DNA of 64,000 bases. Origin: Bradyrhizobium barranii subsp. barranii. GTDB taxonomy: Bacteria; Pseudomonadota; Alphaproteobacteria; Rhizobiales; Xanthobacteraceae. Position numbers and translations under genes: made by a program. Where the stretch lies: NCBI RefSeq assembly GCF_017565645.3, contig NZ_CP086136.1, positions 6,121,501-6,185,500 on the forward strand. Reading direction: 5' to 3'. A model generated the notes under the pieces. That model saw nothing but the letters and a program-made list of their open reading frames with translations. It searched no databases and was not told the DNA's origin. This document shows, piece by piece, positions 40,624-51,225 of the stretch; the stretch's first letter is position 1, and each line of letters starts with the position of its first letter.

Positions 40624-42122
40624 TAATACTCCACCCCGAGCGCATTATAGATCCGCCGGTGCACGGCCGGCAGCGTCTCGGTCAGGTCCTCCGCGATCAG
40701 GCCGGGCCCCGCCTCGCTTCCCGCCTCGCCATGCATCCAGACGCCGATGCTCGCGGCCTCGAAGGCCGGCACGCCTTGCGCCAGAAGTCCTGCGATGATG
40801 CCGGCGAGCACGTCGCCGGCGCCGGCGGTCGCGAGCCAGGGCGGCGCGTTGGCGGCGATGGTGGCGCGCCCGTCGGGCGCGGCGATGGTGGTATCCGGCC
40901 CCTTCAGCAGCACGACCGCACCACAGCGCTCGGCGGCGGCGCGGACGCGCTCCAGCTTCGAGCGGCCCGGATGTTTGTTGCTGAGGTCGGAGAACAGGCG
41001 CGGAAATTCACCCTCGTGCGGCGTCAGCACGACCGCACTGTCCTCAGAGGACTTGATCGATTCAAACAGCCGCTCGGGGTTTGCGGCAAAGCTCGTCAGC
41101 GCATCCGCGTCCAGCACCAGATGCCGCTGCGCGTGAAGCGCCGTGTGGACCAGATCGCAGGTGCGATCGCCGACGCCCGCGCCGGGTCCGATCAGGCAGG
41201 TGTTGTAGCGTTTGTCGCCGAGCAACGCGCCGAATTCGACCGCTGTGTCGCAGGCGCGAACCATCACCGCGGTGAGCGCGCTGGCATTGATCGCGAGCGC
41301 ATCGCGCGGGGTCGCCAGCGTCACGAGGCCCGCTCCGGCCCGCAAAGCCCCACGGGCGGCGAGCCGCGCCGCGCCAGTCGCGGCGGCATCGCCCGAGACC
41401 GCCAGCACGTGGCCCCGTGCGTATTTATGGCCGTCGATGCGCGGCACCGGAAAGGCGGTGCCCCAGAAATCCGGATCGTTCTCGAAGGTCCGCGGCGCGA
41501 TCTCGTCCAGCACCTGTGCGTCGATGCCGATGTCGGCGACGCGCACGTGGCCGCAATGCATCCGGCCGGGCAGCAGCAAATGCGCCGGCTTCTTGCGGAA
41601 GAAGGTGACGGTCTCGGTGGCGTTCACCGCCGCACCCATCACAGCTGCGCTGGTGCCGTTGATGCCGCTCGGCAGGTCGACCGCGAGCACCGGGGCGCCG
41701 TTGGCGTTGATCGCTTCGATCATCGCATGCGCCTCGCCGTCGACCGGGCGACTGAGGCCCGCGCCGAACAGCGCATCGATGATCAGCGCGGGCTTGCCGA
41801 TCGCCTGCGGATTGAACGGCAGCACCGGGTGCTTCCAGCCGCGCGCCGCGGAGGCCGCGTCACCCTGGAGCTGGTCGCGCTCGCACATCAGGATCACCGA
41901 GACGTCGCGCCCTTGCGCGGCGAGCTCCGCGGCTGCGACAAAACCGTCGCCGCCATTGTTGCCGGGACCGGCCACGATCAGGATCGGCCCCTCCTCCACC
42001 AGCGCATTGGCGGCCTCCGCGACCGCCTGCCCCGCGCTGAGCATCAGCTTGAAGCCGGGCGTGCCTGCCGCAATACTGAGCTGGTCGGCACGCTGCATTT
42101 CAGCGTTGGTCAGAACTTCCAT
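40623..42122 (-). CDS. nnr: Bifunctional NAD(P)HX epimerase/dehydratase
   Basis: A 499-residue metabolite-repair enzyme with two fused domains. The N-terminal YjeF_N epimerase (about residues 1-215) shows VAGPGNNGGDGFVAAAELA. The C-terminal ADP-dependent dehydratase (about 235-499) shows LTPHEGEFPRLF, LKGPDTTIAAP and TAGAGDVLAGIIAGLLAQG. It restores hydrated NAD(P)H. AGGGAAG precedes the ATG at 42122. The gene is coupled to a GNAT acetyltransferase downstream, whose link to NAD(P)HX repair is unknown. Confidence 0.95.
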   Translation of the reverse strand: MEVLTNAEMQRADQLSIAAGTPGFKLMLSAGQAVAEAANALVEEGPILIVAGPGNNGGDGFVAAAELAAQGRDVSVILMCERDQLQGDAASAARGWKHPVLPFNPQAIGKPALIIDALFGAGLSRPVDGEAHAMIEAINANGAPVLAVDLPSGINGTSAAVMGAAVNATETVTFFRKKPAHLLLPGRMHCGHVRVADIGIDAQVLDEIAPRTFENDPDFWGTAFPVPRIDGHKYARGHVLAVSGDAAATGAARLAARGALRAGAGLVTLATPRDALAINASALTAVMVRACDTAVEFGALLGDKRYNTCLIGPGAGVGDRTCDLVHTALHAQRHLVLDADALTSFAANPERLFESIKSSEDSAVVLTPHEGEFPRLFSDLSNKHPGRSKLERVRAAAERCGAVVLLKGPDTTIAAPDGRATIAANAPPWLATAGAGDVLAGIIAGLLAQGVPAFEAASIGVWMHGEAGSEAGPGLIAEDLTETLPAVHRRIYNALGVEY

Positions 42123-42316
42123 GCCACTTCCCTGGTCTAAACGCCTTTTCAACAGGCACGTTCCGTACCGACCCACCCCGCAGAACAATGATTTGCACAG
42201 ATATTGAACTGATTGCCTATTTCGTAGCCTGCGGTATTTTGAGCCAGTCGGCTCCACCTATCAGAGATGCGCGTTAAAAGGCTGATAACGCTCCAATAAT
42301 CAGGGCATTTGCAACT

Positions 42317-42332
42317 TGGCATAGACCCTGCT
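42317..42332 (+). promoter_or_regulatory. Sigma54-type promoter before glnB
   Basis: TGGCATAGACCCTGCT matches the sigma54 consensus TGGCAC-N5-TTGCW with the GG and GC at the right spacing, two mismatches in total. It lies 174 bases before the glnB start. Bradyrhizobium glnBA is known to be transcribed partly from a nitrogen-regulated sigma54 promoter, which fits. I found no clear NtrC site in the 190 bases upstream; otherwise the 383-base gap 42123-42505 shows nothing. Confidence 0.6.
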
Positions 42333-42448
42333 TTCGAGGAAGCCGCTTCGGTTCGTCGTGCTCACTGGCAATCTATCAGGGTGTGGCCGGCCGTTGTTGC
42401 CGGGCTGGTCAGGCATCCCGGCATAGCGAAGACAAGATCGTGCGTTAA

Positions 42449-42844
<396 letters not shown>

Positions 42845-42996
42845 GCCGGGTGCTATCCCGCATTTTGCGACACTCCGACAAGAAAAAGGCTGCTTCGGCG
42901 GCCTGATTTTGTTTGTGCGCTCGCGCGCGAACTCGCCAAAAGCGAGAACAATCTTGCTCACCTGGAAACCGACCCGCAGAGCCAAAAGGGGTATGC

Positions 42997-44406
42997 ATGA
43001 AGACCGCCAAAGACGTCCTGAAATCGATCAAGGACAACGACGTCAAATACGTCGACCTGCGCTTCACCGATCCGCGCGGCAAGTGGCAGCACGTGACGTT
43101 CGACATCAGCATGATCGATGAGGACATTTTCGCCGAAGGGACGATGTTCGACGGCTCCTCGATCGCCGGCTGGAAGGCGATCAACGAGTCCGACATGTGC
43201 CTGATGCCGGATCCGGTGACCGCGACGATCGACCCGTTCTTCGCCGAGACCACCATGGTCATCACCTGCGACGTGCTCGAGCCGACCACCGGCGAGCCCT
43301 ACAACCGCGACCCCCGCGGCATCGCCAAGAAGGCCGAGGCCATGGTGAAGTCGATGGGCGTGGGCGACAGCGTGTTCGTCGGCCCCGAAGCCGAGTTCTT
43401 CGTGTTCGACGACGTGCGCTTCTCCGCCAACCCCTACAACACCGGCTTCCGTCTCGACTCCTCGGAGCTGCCGACCAACTCCGACACCGAATATGAAGGC
43501 GGCAATCTCGGCCACCGGGTCCGCACCAAGGGCGGCTACTTCCCGGTGCCGCCGCAGGACTCCGTGCAGGACATGCGCTCCGAAATGCTCGGCGCCATGG
43601 CCAAGATGGGCGTCAAGGTCGAGAAGCATCACCACGAAGTCGCGTCCGCCCAGCACGAGCTCGGCATGAAGTTCGACACGCTGACGCTGATGGCCGACCA
43701 CATGCAGATCTACAAGTACTGCATCCACCAGGTCGCGCACATCTACGGCAAGACCGCCACCTTCATGCCGAAGCCGGTCTATGGCGACAACGGCTCGGGC
43801 ATGCACGTGCACCAGTCGATCTGGAAGGACGGCAAGCCGGTGTTCGCCGGCAACAAGTACGCCGACCTGTCGGAGACCTGCCTTCACTACATCGGCGGCA
43901 TCATCAAGCACGCCAAGGCGATCAACGCCTTCACCAACCCGTCGACCAACTCCTACAAGCGTCTGGTCCCGGGCTATGAGGCTCCCGTGCTGCTCGCCTA
44001 CTCCGCGCGCAACCGCTCGGCCTCCTGCCGCATCCCCTACACCGCTTCGCCGAAGGCCAAGCGTGTCGAGGTGCGCTTCCCCGATCCGCTCGCCAATCCC
44101 TATCTCGGCTTCGCCGCGATGCTGATGGCCGGCCTCGACGGCATCAAGAACAAGATCGATCCGGGTCCGGCGATGGACAAGGACCTCTACGACCTGCCGA
44201 AGGAAGAGCTGAAGCAGATCCCGACGGTGTGCGGCTCGCTCCGCGAGGCGCTCGAAAACCTCGACAAGGACCGCGGCTTCCTCAAGAACGGCGGCGTGTT
44301 CGACGACGACTTCATCGACGCCTATATCGAGCTGAAGATGACCGAAGTCGCCCGCTTCGAAATGACCCCGCACCCGGTCGAGTTCGACATGTACTATTCG
44401 GGCTAA
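42997..44406 (+). CDS. glnA: Glutamine synthetase type I
   Basis: A 469-residue dodecameric enzyme that makes glutamine from glutamate, ammonia and ATP. Signatures include [17 protein letters not shown], the ATP-binding [18 protein letters not shown] and the Asn-loop [17 protein letters not shown]. The adenylylation site is Tyr398 in [11 protein letters not shown], so GlnE control is expected. I chose the ATG at 42997 because AAGGGG lies upstream and the result is the standard length. It is the second gene of glnBA and ends with a clear terminator. Confidence 0.98.
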   Translation: MKTAKDVLKSIKDNDVKYVDLRFTDPRGKWQHVTFDISMIDEDIFAEGTMFDGSSIAGWKAINESDMCLMPDPVTATIDPFFAETTMVITCDVLEPTTGEPYNRDPRGIAKKAEAMVKSMGVGDSVFVGPEAEFFVFDDVRFSANPYNTGFRLDSSELPTNSDTEYEGGNLGHRVRTKGGYFPVPPQDSVQDMRSEMLGAMAKMGVKVEKHHHEVASAQHELGMKFDTLTLMADHMQIYKYCIHQVAHIYGKTATFMPKPVYGDNGSGMHVHQSIWKDGKPVFAGNKYADLSETCLHYIGGIIKHAKAINAFTNPSTNSYKRLVPGYEAPVLLAYSARNRSASCRIPYTASPKAKRVEVRFPDPLANPYLGFAAMLMAGLDGIKNKIDPGPAMDKDLYDLPKEELKQIPTVCGSLREALENLDKDRGFLKNGGVFDDDFIDAYIELKMTEVARFEMTPHPVEFDMYYSG

Positions 44407-44431
44407 GCGGCCCAAACTCTCTGCGACAAGC

Positions 44432-44464
44432 AAAAGGCGCTCCGCGAGGAGCGCCTTTTCGTTT
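44432..44464 (+). terminator. Rho-independent terminator of glnBA
   Basis: AAAAGGCGCTCC GCGA GGAGCGCCTTTT forms a 12-base stem, then CGTTTTG. It lies 25 bases after the glnA stop. Confidence 0.93.
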
Positions 44465-44473
44465 TGGGGAGTC

Positions 44474-44502
44474 GCAGGGTGGATTACGCTAACCCACCCT
44501 GC
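44474..44502. repeat. Palindrome GCAGGGTGG...CCACCCTGC
   Basis: Nine-base perfect arms enclose an 11-base loop (ATTACGCTAAC). It lies directly after the glnA terminator and 18 bases before the end of the convergent asparaginase gene. The GGTGGATTACGC...CCACC type is a recurring element in many proteobacteria. Confidence 0.7.
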
Positions 44503-44520
44503 AGGACACGACGCGCCCAA

Positions 44521-45657
44521 TCACCACGTTGCAGTGAAGGCGCGCTGGAGCTCGGCCGGAGCCGTAACCCCGCCCGCGATCAGCAATTGAGTGAGAACAC
44601 GGGCCTTCTGCGGATTGAGGTCCTCGGACACGACGAACCCGTTCTTGTCGTCGTCAACCTCGACATTCCGGGTGACGAAGCCGGATCGGACCCGCGTCGA
44701 GCGGACGACGATGATGCCCTTCTTCGCCGCCGCTTCGAGCGCATCGAGGGCCTGCTTCGACGTGTTGCCGTCGCCGACGCCGGCCAGCACGATGCCCTTG
44801 GCGCCGTGGGAAATGGCGTCCTCGATCGGAACGGCGTCCATGTTGGCATGCGAGTAGACGATCTCGACGCGCGGCAATTGCTCGCCTGCCGGGAGCGGAT
44901 AGGTCGTGCGCGTGAAGCCGGCGGCCTGGGTCATGAAACGGATGCCGCCGGCGCTGTCGACATAGCCGATCGGGCCGTCATTGGGGGAGCTGAACGTCTC
45001 GATGCTCGTGGTATTGGTCTTGGTGATCGAGCGGGCGCTTTGGATCTTGTCGTTCAGCACGGCCATCACGCCACGGCCGCGAGAGCGCGGATCGGCCGCC
45101 ACCTGCACCGCTTCGTACAGATTGCCGGGGCCGTCCGCACTCACCGCCGTGGCCGGACGCATCGAACCGACGATCACCACCGGCTTGTCGCCGCGCACGA
45201 CATTGTCGAGAAAGAACGCGGTCTCCTCCAGCGTATCCGTGCCGTGGGTGATGAGGATTCCATCGGCTTCATTCTTGTCGAAGGCGTCCTGGATGCGGCG
45301 GGCCAGGGCAAACCAGACCTTGTCGTTCATGTCCTGGGATCCGATCGACGAAATCTGCTCGGCGTTCAGCTTCGCGAGCTTGTCCAGGCCCGGCACCGAC
45401 CGCATCAACTGCTCCCCGGTAATCTGGCCGGATTTGTACGCGCCGGTCGCGCGCGCGTCGCCCTGGCCTGCGATGGTGCCTCCCGTCGCAAGCACGAGAA
45501 TGCGCGGCGGGCTGGCCGCCGTCGCGTCCTTGCCCGGCTCTGCGGCCTGCGCCGCATCGATCCCCCACGACCAAAGTGCGAGGGCGACCAGCGGGACGGT
45601 GAGCATCAATGTCCGATTTCGGCGGCGGCTTGCTGGTCTGGCGGCATGCTTCATCAT
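44521..45657 (-). CDS. Periplasmic L-asparaginase (type II)
   Basis: A 378-residue enzyme with a signal peptide (about residues 1-39, ending AAQAAEP). The two catalytic threonine motifs are LVLATGGTIAGQGD near residue 55 and ILITHGTDTLEETAFFLD near 135. The following SMRPATAVSADGPGNLYEAV is also family-typical. It hydrolyses asparagine, and often glutamine, in the periplasm. It is convergent with glnBA and lies downstream of a slipin gene. Confidence 0.94.
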   Translation of the reverse strand: MMKHAARPASRRRNRTLMLTVPLVALALWSWGIDAAQAAEPGKDATAASPPRILVLATGGTIAGQGDARATGAYKSGQITGEQLMRSVPGLDKLAKLNAEQISSIGSQDMNDKVWFALARRIQDAFDKNEADGILITHGTDTLEETAFFLDNVVRGDKPVVIVGSMRPATAVSADGPGNLYEAVQVAADPRSRGRGVMAVLNDKIQSARSITKTNTTSIETFSSPNDGPIGYVDSAGGIRFMTQAAGFTRTTYPLPAGEQLPRVEIVYSHANMDAVPIEDAISHGAKGIVLAGVGDGNTSKQALDALEAAAKKGIIVVRSTRVRSGFVTRNVEVDDDKNGFVVSEDLNPQKARVLTQLLIAGGVTAPAELQRAFTATW

Positions 45658-45738
45658 CGAATTTTCCTCCCGTTTAAGTTGGGAGCAATATTCGACACCT
45701 CCATTTGGGCCGAAGATGGGTCATCCTGCCGCTTATGG

Positions 45739-46500
45739 CTACGGGTTGTCGCGCCGCGGCACAAAATGGTCGAGCAGGCCCGTCGGCAGCGGAAAGACGA
45801 TGGTCGACGACCGTTCGCCCGCGATGTCGTGCAGGGCCGCGAAATAACGTAGTTGCATCGCCTGAGGCTCCTGCGCGAGAATCCGGCCGGCCTCGACGAG
45901 CTTTTCGGCAGCCTGCTGCTCGCCCATCGCATTGATCACCTTGGCCCGCCGCAACCGCTCCGCCTCGGCCTGTTTGGCAATCGCGCGCACCATGGTTTCA
46001 TTGAGATCGACGTCCTTGATCTCGATGCCGGTGACCTTGATGCCCCAGACGTCGGTCTGCTTGTCGAGGATCTCCTGGATGTCCGCGTTCAACCTGTCGC
46101 GCTCGGCCAGCATCTCGTCGAGCTCGTGCTTGCCGAGCACCGAGCGCAAGGTGGTCTGGGCGAGCTGGCTGGTGGCGGCCATGTAGTCGCCGACCTTGAT
46201 GATGGCCCGTTCGGGGTCGACGATGCGGAAGTACAGAACGGCGTTGACCTTGACGGAGACGTTGTCCCGCGAAATCACGTCCTGCGGCGGCACGACCTGC
46301 ACCATCACCCGCAGATCCACCTTCACCAGTTGCTGCACGATCGGAATGAGGATGATGAGGCCCGGGCCCTTCACGCCGGTAAAGCGGCCGAGCGTAAAGA
46401 TGACGCCACGCTCGTATTCGCGCAGGATTCGAATAGCCTGGGACAGGAACATGATGACAAGCAACGCGAGCGCCGCATAGGTCAGATATTCCAGCATCAT
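45739..46500 (-). CDS. Slipin (stomatin/SPFH-family membrane protein)
   Basis: A 253-residue protein with one N-terminal membrane hairpin or segment (about residues 5-20), then an SPFH/Band 7 domain ([40 protein letters not shown]). A coiled segment rich in Ala and Glu follows ([20 protein letters not shown]). Its start overlaps the NfeD stop (ATGA). Slipin-NfeD pairs are widely conserved; NfeD is thought to cleave the slipin C-terminus and affect membrane microdomains. Confidence 0.94.
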   Translation of the reverse strand: MMLEYLTYAALALLVIMFLSQAIRILREYERGVIFTLGRFTGVKGPGLIILIPIVQQLVKVDLRVMVQVVPPQDVISRDNVSVKVNAVLYFRIVDPERAIIKVGDYMAATSQLAQTTLRSVLGKHELDEMLAERDRLNADIQEILDKQTDVWGIKVTGIEIKDVDLNETMVRAIAKQAEAERLRRAKVINAMGEQQAAEKLVEAGRILAQEPQAMQLRYFAALHDIAGERSSTIVFPLPTGLLDHFVPRRDNP

Positions 46501-47900
46501 GATGTACCTCCCTCGCCTGTTGGTGCGCGCCGAATCAGCAGCGTCAGGTCGACGATGTTGGCGACTTCGACCGTCTCTCCGGGCTTGAACGTTTCGGCGC
46601 CGCGCGCCTGCCAGCGCTCACCATGGGCGAAGACATGACCTTCGTTCCCATTCCAGTCGAGAACCTCGGCGGGCAAGCCTCGCATGGCCTGCGCGCCGAC
46701 CAGTGCAGGAGCCCTGCCGACGCGCCGAAGCGAACCGAGCACGACGAGCGCAAAGCCGGCGAACACTGCTGCGGTGATGCCTATCACCCACCACGACAGG
46801 TGGTAGCCCGGCGCCTCGCCCCTGAAAAGCATCAGCGCTCCCAGCACGAACGCGATGATCCCTCCGAGCCCGATTACCACGGTCGGGTTGAAGGCTTCGA
46901 TGGTGAGAAGCACGAGTCCAACCAACATCAGGGCGAGGCCGGCATAATTGATCGGCAGCAGATTGAGCGCATAGAGGCCGATCAGCAGGCAGATCGCGCC
47001 GACGACTCCGGGGGCGACGGCTCCAGGAGACATGAACTCGAAGATCAAGCCGTAGATGCCGACCATCAGGAGAATGAACGCCACGTTTGGATCGGTGATC
47101 ACCGCCAGGAAGCGGGATATCGGTCCGGGATCGATGGCTTCAACGACGGCATCCTTCGTCACCAGGCGTTGCGTCTTGCCGCCTGCGACCTCGACCACGC
47201 GACCATCGATCTGCCTCAGCAATTCAGCCTGATCGCGCGCGACGAGATCGATGGCGTGAGCCTCTAGCGCGGCGTTCGCAGAGAGCGTGGCAGCCTCACG
47301 GACCGCCTTCTCCGCCCAGTCCACATTGCGGTTGCGCAGCTCCGCAAGGCTGCGGATGAAGGCAACCGCATCATTGGTCGCCTTGGCCGTCATCGCATCC
47401 TTGGGCTGATCCTTGGACTCGCTCTGCTGGTCACCGTCCTTTTTGTCCTTGCCGCCCTTGTCCGCGGGTCCGCTCGGAAGACCCGGCAGCGGCCCGCCGA
47501 TCTGCACCGGCGTCGCGGCGCCAATATTGGTGCCCGGCGCCATCGCCGCGATGTGGGTCGCATAAAGGATATAGGTCCCCGCGCTCGCCGCGTGGGCGCC
47601 GGAGGGCGCGACGTAACCGACCACAGGGATCGGCGAGGCCAGCACATCCGCGATGATCTCGCGCATGCTGGAATTGAGACCGCCGGGCGTGTTCAGTCTC
47701 AGAAGCACGACCTCGGCGCGCCGTTCGCTTGCCTTGGCCAAAGCCTCCTTGACGTAGCTGGCCGACGCAGGGCCGATGGCTCCGTCGATCGAAACAACCA
47801 AAGCAAGGCGGCCCTTCTCCTCCGCTGAGCTGGGAAGGAGGCAGCAGATCAAAGCCACGACGCCAATCGCCGCAACGAGGGCCGCCTTCATGGTCTGCAC
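46497..47900 (-). CDS. NfeD-type membrane serine protease
   Basis: A 467-residue protein read from the GTG at 47900, which has GGGAG seven bases upstream; ATG at 47891 is an alternative three codons on. A signal/anchor segment is followed by a ClpP-like protease domain with [20 protein letters not shown] and the catalytic Ser in [14 protein letters not shown] (near residue 110). An insert of charged residues lies near 165-190 ([20 protein letters not shown]). A multi-pass region and a C-terminal OB-fold NfeD domain close the protein. It is coupled to the slipin gene. Confidence 0.93.
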   Translation of the reverse strand: MQTMKAALVAAIGVVALICCLLPSSAEEKGRLALVVSIDGAIGPASASYVKEALAKASERRAEVVLLRLNTPGGLNSSMREIIADVLASPIPVVGYVAPSGAHAASAGTYILYATHIAAMAPGTNIGAATPVQIGGPLPGLPSGPADKGGKDKKDGDQQSESKDQPKDAMTAKATNDAVAFIRSLAELRNRNVDWAEKAVREAATLSANAALEAHAIDLVARDQAELLRQIDGRVVEVAGGKTQRLVTKDAVVEAIDPGPISRFLAVITDPNVAFILLMVGIYGLIFEFMSPGAVAPGVVGAICLLIGLYALNLLPINYAGLALMLVGLVLLTIEAFNPTVVIGLGGIIAFVLGALMLFRGEAPGYHLSWWVIGITAAVFAGFALVVLGSLRRVGRAPALVGAQAMRGLPAEVLDWNGNEGHVFAHGERWQARGAETFKPGETVEVANIVDLTLLIRRAPTGEGGTS

Positions 47901-48070
47901 GGCAGGGCTCCCTTGCAGAACATATGGTGCGCGTCTTGCGAACCTCAATGCGGCCGCGTGCAGGCCATGGTCGTGATTGTGCGATGCAATGGAAATCGCC
48001 CGCAGATCGATTGAGCACAGGGCGGTGGCGAACCATGCCTTTGGCTGGTCCGCCCGCGCACGCTGTGCTG

Positions 48071-48328
48071 CTACGGGCGCGGGACCCGCACGCCATCCGC
48101 GCCGATCGTGCCGAACATCCCGGCGATGATCTCAGGCGTCGGCTGCATGCCACCCAGCGACCAGTGCGCCGGCTCCTGCTCCTCGATCCTGACCCAGACG
48201 TTGCGGCGGAAGTCCGGATTGCCCTGCCCTTCGACCTCGACCAGGAGATCGGTGACGCGTTCGAGCAAGGTCTTCTTTTGCCCGGCATCCAGGATGCCGC
48301 GGACGGTGGAAATGGTGACGTAAGGCAT
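48071..48328 (-). CDS. Tautomerase-family (4-oxalocrotonate tautomerase-like) protein
   Basis: An 85-residue protein with Pro directly after the initiating Met (MPYVTISTVRGIL), the catalytic base of this superfamily. GGAGAG precedes the ATG at 48328. The length is typical of cis-CaaD-like or long 4-OT forms. The substrate is unknown. It is divergent from the GlxA-type regulator gene, with a 151-base gap between them. Confidence 0.87.
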   Translation of the reverse strand: MPYVTISTVRGILDAGQKKTLLERVTDLLVEVEGQGNPDFRRNVWVRIEEQEPAHWSLGGMQPTPEIIAGMFGTIGADGVRVPRP

Positions 48329-48479
48329 GTCTCTCTCCAATGATGTCGTGTGACGACGGCACGAGACTGGACCTGACGGCGCCGGCAAGGCAGTGGCGGA
48401 TAAGACAGAGATCGGGCAATTTCCGCCACGCAGCCCCGCGCCGATCGGCTAGGATCGCCGCGCCTGTCCTGGAGGTCTC

Positions 48480-49457
48480 ATGAAGCTCGCAATTCTGGCG
48501 CTGGAAGGCTGTATGCATTCGGCGATCGCCGGGGTCGCCGACATCCTGTCGCTCGCCAATCACGTGATGCAGCAGAGCGGTGCGAAAACCCGCTTCGCCT
48601 GGGAGGTGCTTTCGCTCGACGGCAAGCCGGTGCGCGCCGGCGGCGGCCAGATGGTCGCCGTCGATGGCGCGGTCGGCAAACGCGGTCGCTTCGACGCGAT
48701 CCTCGTCCCCGGCAACCTTGTCGATCACGTCACGGCGGAGCGCCTGCAACCGCTATATGCCCGCGCCGGCGCCTGGCTTCGGCAGCAGCATGCGAGCGGC
48801 CGGCTGATCGGCGCGTTCTGCAGCGGCGTGTTCCTGCTTGCAGGCAGCGGCCTGCTCGACCACCGCCGCGCCACCATCACCTGGTGGCTGCAAGGCGAGC
48901 TGCGGCAGCGCCATCCCACCATCGACCTCGCTGCCGACGCCGTCATCACCGTCGCGGACCGCATCGTCTGCGCGGCCGGACCGATGTCGTGGGTCGACCT
49001 CCCGCTCAGGCTGATCGAGATGGTCGACGGCAAGGAGATTGCAAAGCTCTGCGCGGACTACGTCGTCATCGACACCGCGCAACGCACCCAATCGATCTTC
49101 ATGCCCGTCGGCTATTTGCTGTCGCAGGACCCGCTGCTGACCCGGGCCGACCTGCTGGTTCGCCGCACCGGCAAGAGCCCGATGACGGTCAAGCGCCTCG
49201 CCGATGCGCTCGGCCTCAGCGAGCGCACGCTGAACCGGAAGTTCCAGGAGCTCACGCGCGAGCCGCCGCAAGCCTTCATCATGCGGCGCCGCGTCGAGCA
49301 TGCGCGCACGCTGCTGGAGACGACGGCGCAGCCGATCAAGACCATCGCACGCACGGCCGGGTATGAAGACGAGAGCAGCTTTCGCAAGGCGTTCCGCAAG
49401 CTGACCTTGATGTCGCCGCAGGCCTATCGCGCGCGACGGATGGAGCGGACGGCGTAA
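48480..49457 (+). CDS. GlxA-family AraC-type transcriptional regulator
   Basis: A 325-residue regulator. The N-terminal DJ-1/PfpI-like domain (about residues 1-190) has the nucleophile-elbow cysteine in IGAFCSGVFLLAGSG. The C-terminal AraC double helix-turn-helix (about 215-315) shows MTVKRLADALGLSERTLNRK and TIARTAGYEDESSFRKAFRK. It lies between a divergent tautomerase gene and a convergent hydrolase gene, which are its most likely targets. Confidence 0.93.
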   Translation: MKLAILALEGCMHSAIAGVADILSLANHVMQQSGAKTRFAWEVLSLDGKPVRAGGGQMVAVDGAVGKRGRFDAILVPGNLVDHVTAERLQPLYARAGAWLRQQHASGRLIGAFCSGVFLLAGSGLLDHRRATITWWLQGELRQRHPTIDLAADAVITVADRIVCAAGPMSWVDLPLRLIEMVDGKEIAKLCADYVVIDTAQRTQSIFMPVGYLLSQDPLLTRADLLVRRTGKSPMTVKRLADALGLSERTLNRKFQELTREPPQAFIMRRRVEHARTLLETTAQPIKTIARTAGYEDESSFRKAFRKLTLMSPQAYRARRMERTA

Positions 49458-49507
49458 GCTGCGAAACCAAGGCGCTGTTCAGTCGATGGCTGCGAGCGAG
49501 CCTCTTG

Positions 49508-50281
49508 TTACGCCGCCGCACGCTGGCGTACGACCATCGCCTCGCCGAACGCCTCGAACAGCTTGCGGTTGATCGGATTGCGCTGCGGGTCGTATTCGGC
49601 GTGCCATTGTACGCCGAGCGCGAAGGTCGGGGCTTCCGCGATGCGGATCGCCTCGATGGTGCCGTCCTCGGCGACGCCCTCGATCAGCACGCGCTTGCCG
49701 GGATCGAGAATGCCCTGGCCATGCAGCGAATTGACCCTGATCTTCTCGCAGCCGAGCAGTTTTGCGAACGCGCCGCCCGGCGTGAGGTCGACGTCATGAC
49801 GGTCGGCGAACACCACGGTCGGATCGGGATGAATCTCGCCGTTCTCGAGCCTGGGCATGCGATGGTTCATGCGGCCGGGGATCTCGCGGATCTCGGGATG
49901 CAGCGAGCCGCCGAAGGCGACGTTCATCTCCTGCAGGCCCCGGCAGATGCCGAACAGCGGAATGCCGCGGGACACGCAAGCGACCGAGAGCGCCAGCGCC
50001 ACCTCGTCGCGGTGGATGTCGTAGGGCTCGTGCCGCTCGCACGGATCGACATTGAAACGGGTCGGATGGACGTTGGCGCGGGCGCCGGTGAGCACGATCC
50101 CGTCGACCACATCGAGCAGCGCGCCGATATCGGTGATGTCGGGCGCTCCCGCAAACATCATCGGCAGGCCGCCGGAAACCTCGGCCACAGCGCGCAAATT
50201 GCGCTCGCCGACCATCTGGACCTGAAATCGATTTTCGACGCGATGGGCGTTCCCGATCACGCCGACGACCGGCTTTCTCAT
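49508..50281 (-). CDS. Gamma-glutamyl-gamma-aminobutyrate hydrolase family protein (class I glutamine amidotransferase-like)
   Basis: A 257-residue C26 peptidase. The catalytic Cys lies in FGICRGLQEMNVAFGG near residue 115, and the His-x-Glu pair in GVQWHAEYDP near 225. The family includes PuuD, which hydrolyses gamma-glutamyl-GABA in putrescine breakdown. No other putrescine genes are adjacent, so the substrate is unproven. Confidence 0.9.
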   Translation of the reverse strand: MRKPVVGVIGNAHRVENRFQVQMVGERNLRAVAEVSGGLPMMFAGAPDITDIGALLDVVDGIVLTGARANVHPTRFNVDPCERHEPYDIHRDEVALALSVACVSRGIPLFGICRGLQEMNVAFGGSLHPEIREIPGRMNHRMPRLENGEIHPDPTVVFADRHDVDLTPGGAFAKLLGCEKIRVNSLHGQGILDPGKRVLIEGVAEDGTIEAIRIAEAPTFALGVQWHAEYDPQRNPINRKLFEAFGEAMVVRQRAAA

Positions 50282-50371
50282 CTCCCGTTCCGACCTCCCG
50301 CGTAAGAAGATTCTCCAAACATGCCCTCGGGATGGAACAAATTCAACAGAAGGGATCGCGGGACGGCAATG

Positions 50372-51088
50372 CTATTTTCGCGCAAATGCCTCCCGGGCCT
50401 CGGTTGTCCCCACGACGGGCAGGCCGGCGGCCTTCAGCGCGGTTGCCGCCGGATCGTCCGGCGTGGCCAGCCAGGGCAATTTCGCCTCGATTCCGCGCGT
50501 CACGGGCTCCCCGAGCACCCCGCCGAAATCGATCGGCCAAAACCCGTTGGGCACCACCTCGGCGGTGAGGGCACGGACGGCGTAGCCGTCGCCTAGGACC
50601 GCATCCGCATGGTCGCCGGCGACAAGGCGCGCGGTTTTGGGGTCTTTGGGATCGCCAAAGCTCACGAGCACGGGGATCAGCTCCCCCTGCACCGGGACAA
50701 TGCCGGCCTGCCGGCTGATATCATTGAACGAGACGCGGTTGCCGCGCGCGGCGCCATAGGCACGGAGCGCGACATAGTTGATGTCGTCGAGGTCGAGCTT
50801 GCCGCCCTGCTGATGCGCCAGCAATGCCACCAGGTTCTTGCCTTTGCCGCCGTCTTGGCCGAGATCGACGAACACGGCCTCCCCGCGCATCGTGGTGCGG
50901 CCGCCGCGGTTATAGTTGCGGTCAGGCACCACGGCGAGAACACCGGACCCCGTCTTGATCCCGTCAGGCGTCGTCACCTCGACCGTGAGGCGGTATTTGT
51001 GGCCGGGCCGGTTGATCCGGATCTGGTCGCCGATCACGATCACGGCCAGAAGCCCCAGCAGACCGGCCCACTTGCTGATGAAACTCAA
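50372..51088 (-). CDS. Conserved-looking hypothetical protein, membrane-anchored
   Basis: About 238 residues if read from the TTG at 51088, which has AGGTGGGG upstream; a GTG at 51124 or longer starts are possible. One hydrophobic segment (about residues 5-20) is followed by a soluble domain with charged beta-like sequence (YRLTVEVTTPDGIKTGSGVL, GRTTMRGEAVFVDLG). I recognise no domain. The promoter would lie in the gap shared with the divergent AI-2E permease. Confidence 0.7.
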   Translation of the reverse strand: MSFISKWAGLLGLLAVIVIGDQIRINRPGHKYRLTVEVTTPDGIKTGSGVLAVVPDRNYNRGGRTTMRGEAVFVDLGQDGGKGKNLVALLAHQQGGKLDLDDINYVALRAYGAARGNRVSFNDISRQAGIVPVQGELIPVLVSFGDPKDPKTARLVAGDHADAVLGDGYAVRALTAEVVPNGFWPIDFGGVLGEPVTRGIEAKLPWLATPDDPAATALKAAGLPVVGTTEAREAFARK

Positions 51089-51225
51089 GCGCCCCCCACC
51101 TGTTTTCTCCTCATCGCTCTGCACCGTTCGCGCGACAGCGTCAAACCAGCGCGTTGACGCGGTCTTGATCGGAAGCGCGTTTGTCGAAAGAGTGCCCCGC
51201 TCGCAGCCGCCGAAAAGGACATGAT

